From positions 1-42,012 of the IMG/VR virus record IMGVR_UViG_3300020207_001947: 42,012 bases of DNA. One strand, 5' to 3'. Shown piece after piece: positions 36,067 through 42,012 of the stretch. Both the position numbers and the translations under genes were made by a program. Below the pieces are notes generated by a model. That model did not search any database. It was not told the DNA's origin and worked only from the letters and a program-made list of their open reading frames with translations. How positions within the stretch are numbered: the stretch's first letter is position 1; the number at the start of each line of letters is the position of its first letter. Source of the DNA: a virus.

Positions 36067-37418
36067 TCTGTATAATCATCAGGTTCTTGTGTAGTAGGAT
36101 ATTTATCAGCTCCTTTTTCTAACCATCTTCTTGTTTCTGCATTTGATTGAATATCAATAATTAAATGATATCTATCTTCATCACCAAAATTTATTGCTGT
36201 GTGTGGTTTTCTCATATCCAAATACCAACACTCACCTAACCCCATTCTTAAAGTAGTTTTTGAACCATCATAATTCCATTGTGTAAATTTAACATCTGGG
36301 TTTGTTTGAAGTGGGAAATGGATTCGTGTCCATTGGCCGTTACCAATACCAGCATCCTTATCTTGTCTATCAGTATGCCTTTCTAATTCTCCTTCACCTT
36401 TTGATAATCTTAGAATTCTAATTCTTTCAATACATTTATCTTCATCCTTTAAGTGAGGTAATTCTTCTTTAAGAATATTAACAAAATGCTCAACCTCAGA
36501 TACAGTTTTTCTTAATGGAGTATCTTGCACATCCCATTCTAACTTTTCTTTATTTTCTTTTTTCCAAGAGTTCGTCATCTCTGCAGGTTTGATAATGAAA
36601 TCTACTAAACCACCATATCCTCTAACTACCATTCCTCTCCAACTGTTTCCTTTATTATAATTTGAATAATGATTAGCAAAATCATCCATGTTTAATTTAA
36701 GGATTTGTTCCATTATCTTTGATGTATCTTGAACAGGTACATCTAATCTTTGTAAAGAAAGTTGTTGAGCTCTTTCAATTGGTTTATAATCACCACCTTT
36801 AACCCAAATACCATATACATCAGCAAATGAAGTAATAATATTATCAATACAAGTAAATCCTAAGTTCGTTAAGATATCTCTATTTCTTTTTAACTGATTA
36901 TCTATTTCAACCAAAGTAATTGGTTCTTCAACTTCAAAGAAAGCAGAAGTTTGTGGTTTTGCGATATGTTTTTCAACTAACCTTTGTAACCATTCCTCAT
37001 AACCAGGATAACACGCCATTTCTTTTATATACTTATCACCTCGTGATTTCTGAAGAACATATGTTTCGTTTGAAAATGAATTCACATTTTTAGTTTGTGT
37101 ACTCATTTTATTTAAATCATAAAATAAGATAATTGCCTTTATCTTGCCTTCATCATCTTCAACCCAATCAACTTCTTTGTACTCATTCTTTTTCATATGT
37201 CCAAGAAATTGTTGTATTTTATATTTGTTTATTTTTCTAAATGGGTCTCGTAATCTTGTGTTACCATCTGTTTTATATGGTTTCACATCTTCAGGTCTTT
37301 GTGTTTCATGAAAACAATTTAAAATCTCGTCATAGATAGGAGATTTTGAATAATCCCAAGGATTACTTCCATCTTTTGTAGGTACTTCGTATTGTTGATT
37401 CCAATCTCTAAATTTCAT
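36063..37418 (-). CDS. Aspartyl/asparaginyl beta-hydroxylase-like 2-oxoglutarate/Fe(II) oxygenase
   Basis: The protein has 451 residues. The C-terminal 120 contain GELERHTDRQD (H348-x-D350) for iron, RIHFPLQTNP for the beta strand, GECWYLDMRKPHTAINFG (H406) for the distal iron ligand, and DEDRYHLIIDI (R416) for 2-oxoglutarate. This is the layout of aspartyl beta-hydroxylase. The first 250-300 residues are a separate domain I do not recognise; LKRNRDILTNLGFTC has some GNAT character. The target may be a protein residue or a small molecule. Start follows a 45-base gap after the polymerase gene. Confidence 0.85.
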   Translation of the reverse strand: MKFRDWNQQYEVPTKDGSNPWDYSKSPIYDEILNCFHETQRPEDVKPYKTDGNTRLRDPFRKINKYKIQQFLGHMKKNEYKEVDWVEDDEGKIKAIILFYDLNKMSTQTKNVNSFSNETYVLQKSRGDKYIKEMACYPGYEEWLQRLVEKHIAKPQTSAFFEVEEPITLVEIDNQLKRNRDILTNLGFTCIDNIITSFADVYGIWVKGGDYKPIERAQQLSLQRLDVPVQDTSKIMEQILKLNMDDFANHYSNYNKGNSWRGMVVRGYGGLVDFIIKPAEMTNSWKKENKEKLEWDVQDTPLRKTVSEVEHFVNILKEELPHLKDEDKCIERIRILRLSKGEGELERHTDRQDKDAGIGNGQWTRIHFPLQTNPDVKFTQWNYDGSKTTLRMGLGECWYLDMRKPHTAINFGDEDRYHLIIDIQSNAETRRWLEKGADKYPTTQEPDDYTE

Positions 37419-37463
37419 AATGTATTAAGTTTTGTTTATTATAAATATGCCTGCAAAAAATTA

Positions 37464-39980
37464 TTAAAAACTAAAAAACTTTTCCGCAGTTCTTTGCTCA
37501 CTTACAACATCTCCCCACCCAATAGCATCGAAGAAATCTTGTAATTTGCCTTTTAACTCTCTTTCAAAGATTTTTGAATGGTCAATATAAGTTGATATGA
37601 AATTTTCTATTTCTGGTGGGTCATTATAACCTGTGAAGGCCAGACCATCCAATCCAAGTGGATTATCTTTAAGGTAAACCCATTTTACTTTATCACCATT
37701 TTTCATTGGTTCGTATTTGAATGGTGCATTAAAATGTTTTAAACAATCGTTGTAAGATATAGCTGCCTTAACATGAGCGGGTGTACCTTTTCCAAACTGA
37801 AATAATTGTCTTTTACCCTTTGGTAGATACTTTGATAAGTTTTTAACTGCTGAATTTTTAGCAACTTCATCAATAGGTCTATTTATCATTTTCTTTTTGA
37901 AATCTACTACATAATCTGAAATCTCATCTTCTGATTTACCTTTTAGAATATCAATTAAAACCGTTCCCATACACTCTTGGAATGCTTTAGGGAAAGATGA
38001 CCTTTTAACATCTAATCCTTTTACATCAAGTTTATCAACAGGTACACCATTATCTGAAATAATCCATTGTGCATATCTTTTCTTTGCAATCCACAATCCA
38101 GCCTTTGCAACATATTCTTTCTTAATTTCTAATCTATGTTTATCTTTATCAACATTGAAAATCTTTTGTGAAAGTATATCATAGAAGTTATTTAGATAAT
38201 CTTGTACCTCTTCTGCGATTTCATTTACATAACCAGCTATTGTATCTTGGTCATTATCTCTCCAAGTTGGGTTTCGTTTATCAAGTAAGGGAGTAGCTGA
38301 GAAAAATACAGAATCAGTATCAATGTATATATTAGAGTCAGCATCAGGAGTACCAAGTTCCTTGTTGTACTTGATGTTAGCCATATCAGCAGTTGATTTA
38401 ATAACTGTCTGTCCTGTCGTGGTAACAGCGGTAGCATTATCAACATCATAGAACCGAAAGGCAGGAAGGCCAAGCACACCATATAAAGAGTTAAGTAAAA
38501 TTTTCTGAACCAACTGACGTTTGTGGTAAAAAGCGTATTTTTCTTTGTTTCCTGCTTTTCCATATTTTTTCATTTCATTTTTGTATTCTACCCTCTGTTC
38601 GAACCACAAATCAAGAATACCTGGTATACAACCAACCGTATCAGTTCTATAAAGAACTCCATTTGATGCAACTGAGAACTTACTATCATCTAAATACTTT
38701 CGTAGATTTTCTTTAGATATTGAGTTATCTCCGATATAATAAGTATCAACTTCGCCTTTTACGAACTTTTGAGCATCCCAATCTTGAATCTTACCAATCT
38801 TAGATTCTGGTGAGATATTCAAAGTCATAATGATTGAAGGATATAGTGAAGTTAAATCTAAATCATAAATCCACTCATACTTACCTACTATTGGCGGTTT
38901 TACATAAGCACCAATAAACTTTTCTTCATTGTTATCTCTAATAGCCTGCATTCTTTCTTCTCTATCAGCAGGTTTATTTGGAGCAACCAACCCTTTTCTT
39001 CTAAGATAAGTTAATAATGCACCTTCTAAGTATTTTGATGAATAAACAAAATCTTCATATGTAACATGGCCTGCATGAGTAATACCTCTACATAAATCAA
39101 TGAATTCTAATTTCTTATCAAATTCTACAACTAACTCAACATCGACAAGGTTATACTCAATGAACTTTTCAATATCATCTCTGAATAATTGGTCTAAGTT
39201 TCCTTGATATTCAATCTTACCTCTACCCAATTCGATTTGAGCAATAGTATCCAATCGATAGTTTGGTAGTTCTCCATAATTAAATTTCTTATAAAGAATA
39301 ATATAATCTAAATAAGATACACCAGCCATAAAAAATCTCTTTCTATAAGGAGACCAGAAACATTGACCAATTGGTGATAATCTATTTGCCTGTTTCTCAC
39401 CCAATAATCGTTTGATTCTGTTGTACAACATTGGTGTATCGAAATAATCAATATTCCAGCCAGTTACAATAGATGGATTAATCATCTCATATAACTCTAA
39501 ATATTTCATCAACATATCTCTTTCATCTCTGAAAGGTATAACAATACACTTATCAGTAGTTTTTTCTTCAAGTATCCCTTCTTTATCCATAACCAAAACC
39601 CAATATTGATTGGTTGCAGAATCATGGAGTGCGATAGAAGTAAGTTCATTCTTCGCTTCTTGGGGGTCTGGTAATCCACTTTCCATTTCACACTCAATAT
39701 CGTATGTGAGAATTACATGACCAGTAGATGGTTCATCAGAATCAGAATACAAATCAACTAAAGCTCTTGTAGTTTCTGGTACATCTGATTCAAACAGATT
39801 GGGGTCATCTTTTTTAAACTTGTAAATCTTTGTTAACTTATCACCATAAATTGAAGTGTACTCCCCTCGTTCTGCTGGTTCATATGCATATCGTGTATAA
39901 GGAAAACTCATATAACCTCGTTGGTCGTCCCAAACATGCATTAAATTTCTTTCTCGTTGATAATAAGCGTTTTGATACAT
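37464..39980 (-). CDS. 43: Family B DNA polymerase, T4 gp43-like
   Basis: The protein has 838 residues (T4: 898). The 3'-5' exonuclease is intact: YDIECE (D94, E96), WNIDYFD (N176, D181), and YNLVD (Y276, D280). Polymerase motif A DLTSLYPS (375-382), motif B KILLNSLYG (493-501), motif C YIDTDSVF (D554, D556) and KKRYAQW are all present. The C-terminus ends KFFSF, which may bind the clamp. Its promoter at 39986-40017 puts the RNA start nearly at the ATG. It is the replicative polymerase of the phage. Confidence 0.97.
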   Translation of the reverse strand: MYQNAYYQRERNLMHVWDDQRGYMSFPYTRYAYEPAERGEYTSIYGDKLTKIYKFKKDDPNLFESDVPETTRALVDLYSDSDEPSTGHVILTYDIECEMESGLPDPQEAKNELTSIALHDSATNQYWVLVMDKEGILEEKTTDKCIVIPFRDERDMLMKYLELYEMINPSIVTGWNIDYFDTPMLYNRIKRLLGEKQANRLSPIGQCFWSPYRKRFFMAGVSYLDYIILYKKFNYGELPNYRLDTIAQIELGRGKIEYQGNLDQLFRDDIEKFIEYNLVDVELVVEFDKKLEFIDLCRGITHAGHVTYEDFVYSSKYLEGALLTYLRRKGLVAPNKPADREERMQAIRDNNEEKFIGAYVKPPIVGKYEWIYDLDLTSLYPSIIMTLNISPESKIGKIQDWDAQKFVKGEVDTYYIGDNSISKENLRKYLDDSKFSVASNGVLYRTDTVGCIPGILDLWFEQRVEYKNEMKKYGKAGNKEKYAFYHKRQLVQKILLNSLYGVLGLPAFRFYDVDNATAVTTTGQTVIKSTADMANIKYNKELGTPDADSNIYIDTDSVFFSATPLLDKRNPTWRDNDQDTIAGYVNEIAEEVQDYLNNFYDILSQKIFNVDKDKHRLEIKKEYVAKAGLWIAKKRYAQWIISDNGVPVDKLDVKGLDVKRSSFPKAFQECMGTVLIDILKGKSEDEISDYVVDFKKKMINRPIDEVAKNSAVKNLSKYLPKGKRQLFQFGKGTPAHVKAAISYNDCLKHFNAPFKYEPMKNGDKVKWVYLKDNPLGLDGLAFTGYNDPPEIENFISTYIDHSKIFERELKGKLQDFFDAIGWGDVVSEQRTAEKFFSF

Positions 39981-39985
39981 AGTTA

Positions 39986-40017
39986 CAAATATACGAATTA
40001 TTTTTCAAATATCCAAA
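39986..40017 (-). promoter_or_regulatory. Bacteroidota-type promoter touching the polymerase start codon
   Basis: Coding strand TTTG (40017-40014), 20-base spacer, TATATTTG (39993-39986), then TAACT and ATG (39980). The expected RNA start is 4-7 bases after the box, so the message would be leaderless or nearly so. It overlaps the end of the methyltransferase-like gene. Confidence 0.85.
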
Positions 40018-41236
40018 TTGGTTCACAAAATCTTTTATCTTTTGTTTCTTCTGCCAACTTTAATGTTTCTTCTTTATATTGTGATTCATCTTTTGCAGTT
40101 CCTGCTCCACCACTATTTGGCCTTTTGGCCATTTCCATACCAATACAACCTTTATAAGTTAGACCTTGAGAGGTTATAAAATCTCCCATAGGATTAGTAA
40201 TTTCTAACCATTGTCTATCTGTACTCCAAGATGAGTTAGTATAAACATCTGCAATGTTCACTGCAATCTTACCACCTTTCTTAACAGTTGGTATAATCTT
40301 ACCAAGTGCTTTGTGTAAGAAGTGTTCATTCCATACATCAATGTTTTTATATCTTACCCAACTCTGAGTATCATCGTGTGAATATCGTTCTACTGAGAAA
40401 TATGGTGGTGAAGTAAAAACTAAATCAAAATAGTTTTGATATTCACTATAATCGAAATCTTCAGCAGGTGAACAATAGAAATCAGTTTTAGTTGGTGATT
40501 CAAAGAACGAAGTGTGTTTAGTATAAAAATCTCTTTGTTGTTCATAGTAAGGATGATTTTCTTTTCGTGGGTCTAATCCTACATAATGTTCAACAGTTTC
40601 ACTTGAAAACGCACCAGCTAATCTATCACCCCAACCCATTGAGAAATCAAGAACTGTTTTAGCTTCATTCATATCGTAGAACATCTTAGCTACATTTGGT
40701 TTGAATTGAGCACATATGTATTTTCTCAATCCAATCATAGTTCTTAATTCTTTTTTACCAACTTGTGGCAGTTTTAAAGAATATGCAGCTCCCATCAAAG
40801 ATGTCATAAACTTCTTTGATTCCCAAGTTCTTTTTGGACCAGGTGAAACCGCTCCATCTACTGACCACCTATTTTTTTGTTGAAAGTAATTTGATGCATT
40901 ATTACCTGTATTTACTCGTGAGAAGTAAACTTGTTTTCCTTCGTATGTCAATGGGTAACGAGTTTGAGCAGCCTTTCGTGGAAACCACTCACCTTCCTTT
41001 AGATACTCATTCCATCTAAATCCTTTTAGTTTTAGATAATCACTATAAGCATCTTCTTCAGTAATATCCGCATAAGGAATCGGATATCTCATAAAAATTT
41101 CAGCTAATTTTTCTTTTACCTCATCCTTTGGATAAGTTTCTTTGATTAGTTCCCAATCTTCAGGCAGTATAGTAGGGTACTCACCATCATAAGTACCCTT
41201 TTCATATTTTGCAAATAAATCTTCTCCGCTTGTCAT
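39998..41236 (-). CDS. SPPY-type DNA methyltransferase-like protein (short form)
   Basis: The protein has 412 residues from ATG 41236, selected because it forms the four-base ATGA overlap with the upstream stop; an ATG four codons upstream is the alternative. TVLDFSMGWGDRLAGAF (about 195-210) is motif I, HYVGLDPRKEN motif II, and LVFTSPPYFSVERYS (about 272-287) motif IV. Distal WLEITNPMGDF and the C-terminal GCIGMEMAKRP follow. It shares with the 28039-29673 product the GWG(D/G)R and TSPPYF segments, spaced by about 75-95 residues, indicating a paralogous pair. DNA is a likely substrate. Confidence 0.75.
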   Translation of the reverse strand: MTSGEDLFAKYEKGTYDGEYPTILPEDWELIKETYPKDEVKEKLAEIFMRYPIPYADITEEDAYSDYLKLKGFRWNEYLKEGEWFPRKAAQTRYPLTYEGKQVYFSRVNTGNNASNYFQQKNRWSVDGAVSPGPKRTWESKKFMTSLMGAAYSLKLPQVGKKELRTMIGLRKYICAQFKPNVAKMFYDMNEAKTVLDFSMGWGDRLAGAFSSETVEHYVGLDPRKENHPYYEQQRDFYTKHTSFFESPTKTDFYCSPAEDFDYSEYQNYFDLVFTSPPYFSVERYSHDDTQSWVRYKNIDVWNEHFLHKALGKIIPTVKKGGKIAVNIADVYTNSSWSTDRQWLEITNPMGDFITSQGLTYKGCIGMEMAKRPNSGGAGTAKDESQYKEETLKLAEETKDKRFCEPIWIFEK

Positions 41237-41433
41237 AAGTGTGTCCAAGTTTTTCTCTTAACAATTTCTTCCACATTCCAAGTGGATACTTTAAAATTAC
41301 GAGCTATAACATTAGTAGAGAACCCCTTTGAATAGAGTTCTCTAATTTGTAATACTTGTTCTGTTGTTAGCTTAGCCTTTGGATGAGATTCTCCTCGTAA
41401 CCTATTACTAAAAAACCATAAGGTTTTTGACAT
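41233..41433 (-). CDS. Small helix-turn-helix protein
   Basis: The protein has 66 residues. KLTTEQVLQIRELYSKGFST then NVIARNFKVSTWNVEEIVKR then KTWTHL is the compact helix-turn-helix common at the ends of phage homing endonucleases and as free small proteins. No HNH nuclease motif (two His and one Asn set) is in the first 20 residues, so it is a DNA-binding domain alone or a remnant of a homing endonuclease. It is coupled to the methyltransferase-like gene by ATGA. Confidence 0.7.
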   Translation of the reverse strand: MSKTLWFFSNRLRGESHPKAKLTTEQVLQIRELYSKGFSTNVIARNFKVSTWNVEEIVKRKTWTHL

Positions 41434-41443
41434 AAATTTTGTT

Positions 41444-41680
41444 TTATATTCTATCGATTGGTATTGTAATTAAATGATAGTTTTCATATTGTGGATGTTT
41501 TTGAGTAAAATCCACTTTAGAATCTATCTTTAATTTAAAAGCAGTTTCTGTTTCTACATAGTATAAAACGGTAGAACCATCCATACTACTTAGTTTTTTA
41601 CTTTTGTTAAATGGAACTTTTGGAGTTCCTTTTATTACTTGTTCTTTTTCTTCTTTGAATGTAACTTTTATTGATGCCAT
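41444..41680 (-). CDS. Small hypothetical protein
   Basis: The protein has 78 residues and is basic. SIKVTFKEEKEQVIKGTPKV begins a strand-rich small domain, and TVLYYVETETAFKLKIDSKV and NYHLITIPIDRI look like beta strands. No family is recognised. It is the first gene after the promoter at 41703-41734, with a leader of about 17 bases, in one unit with the HTH gene and the methyltransferase-like gene. Confidence 0.6.
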   Translation of the reverse strand: MASIKVTFKEEKEQVIKGTPKVPFNKSKKLSSMDGSTVLYYVETETAFKLKIDSKVDFTQKHPQYENYHLITIPIDRI

Positions 41681-41702
41681 ATATTAAGATTTATATTTGA
41701 TA

Positions 41703-41734
41703 CAAATATACGAAAAATATTTGATAAATCCAAA
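41703..41734 (-). promoter_or_regulatory. Bacteroidota-type promoter before the 41680-39998 gene group
   Basis: Coding strand TTTG (41734-41731), 20-base spacer, TATATTTG (41710-41703), flanked by TTTTTCG and TA. Confidence 0.87.
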
Positions 41735-41741
41735 TATTTTT

Positions 41742-42005
41742 TTAATTTTTTAATTCATTGAGTGCATTTGAGTATGCCATCTCTGATTGTAATCCTGCAA
41801 ATCTTTGAACTTCTTTACCATCTTTTTCAATAATAACCGTAGGAACTGAACGAACATAGTACTTTTGTGCTACTTCAAATTGTTCATCAATGTTAATATC
41901 TTGGAATGATACATCATTAAACTTACCTTTAACTTGTTCCATAATTGGTGTTAACATTTTACATGGACCACACCAAGTTGCATAAAATTTCTTTACTTCT
42001 AACAT
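41742..42005 (-). CDS. Thioredoxin (WCGPC)
   Basis: The protein has 87 residues, a short thioredoxin (E. coli 109). FYATWCGPCKML gives W11-C12-G-P-C15, and VRSVPTVIIEKDG gives the cis-proline P55. The first strand-helix of the usual fold is missing, as in other phage thioredoxins. It may reduce ribonucleotide reductase or other phage enzymes. The promoter of the gene lies outside the window; a promoter for the next genes lies directly after its stop. Confidence 0.92.
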   Translation of the reverse strand: MLEVKKFYATWCGPCKMLTPIMEQVKGKFNDVSFQDINIDEQFEVAQKYYVRSVPTVIIEKDGKEVQRFAGLQSEMAYSNALNELKN

Positions 42006-42012
42006 AATTTCT

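Noticed and set aside
37464-39980. Plus- and minus-strand open frames of 60-164 codons inside the large genes (for example plus 18198-18692, minus 38237-38563)
   Set aside because: They lie inside strongly supported genes, have low-complexity or membrane-like composition typical of AT-rich shadow frames, and have no spacing or start signals of their own.

Overview
The window looks like part of a large, AT-rich tailed-phage genome related to the T4 superfamily, probably infecting a marine-type Bacteroidota (flavobacterial) host. Three things support this. (1) It carries a T4-type replisome: family B DNA polymerase (37464-39980), sliding clamp (29673-30398), and large (18667-19614) and small (17365-17817) clamp-loader subunits. 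(2) Every convincing gene lies on the minus strand, tightly packed, often with 1- or 4-base stop/start overlaps (ATGA, TAATG). (3) Eight near-identical promoters match the Bacteroidota housekeeping form TTTG-N20-TAnnTTTG, and a TonB-dependent receptor with a Bacteroidota-type N-terminal carboxypeptidase-regulatory-like domain is encoded. No structural or packaging genes are in the window.

Layout, read along the coding strand from the right end. 42005-34038: thioredoxin, a small protein, a helix-turn-helix protein, a SPPY-type methyltransferase-like protein, DNA polymerase, an Asp/Asn beta-hydroxylase-like oxygenase, a YunG-like Cys/His protein, a PLP-fold-like protein and an HD hydrolase. 33968-26711: a GHKL-like (rIIA-like?) protein, GroEL, sliding clamp, a second SPPY methyltransferase-like protein and a glycosyltransferase-like protein. 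26668-22673: a candidate structured RNA leader, a GMP reductase/IMPDH-family enzyme, the TonB-dependent receptor and a terminator. 22673-14852: two radical SAM proteins with N-terminal cysteine clusters, a P-loop kinase-like protein, clamp loader, thioredoxin, zinc ribbon, an iron-sulfur PD-(D/E)XK nuclease, a ribbon-helix-helix protein and two small genes of 40-45 codons. 14841-573: a nearly continuous glycan operon with ten glycosyltransferase-like genes, two sugar epimerases, a short UDP-sugar dehydrogenase, a HAD/nucleotidyltransferase fusion, a GDPD-like phosphodiesterase and GroES. At the left edge is a truncated membrane-anchored protein.

How it fits together: the eight promoters precede replication, nuclease, chaperonin and nucleic-acid genes, whereas none was found in the 15-kb glycan cluster or in front of the receptor. 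This suggests at least two expression classes. The glycan cluster could make and transfer an activated sugar, either to virion proteins, to host surface glycans or to phage DNA; the window does not decide which. GMP reductase-like activity would move guanine nucleotides toward IMP/AMP, which suits an AT-rich genome. The most unusual items are the phage-encoded TonB-dependent receptor, GroEL and GroES together but 20 kb apart, the uniform promoter family (with a nearly leaderless polymerase mRNA), and a three-way-junction RNA upstream of the GMP reductase-like gene. Everything here was read by eye; no database search was run.
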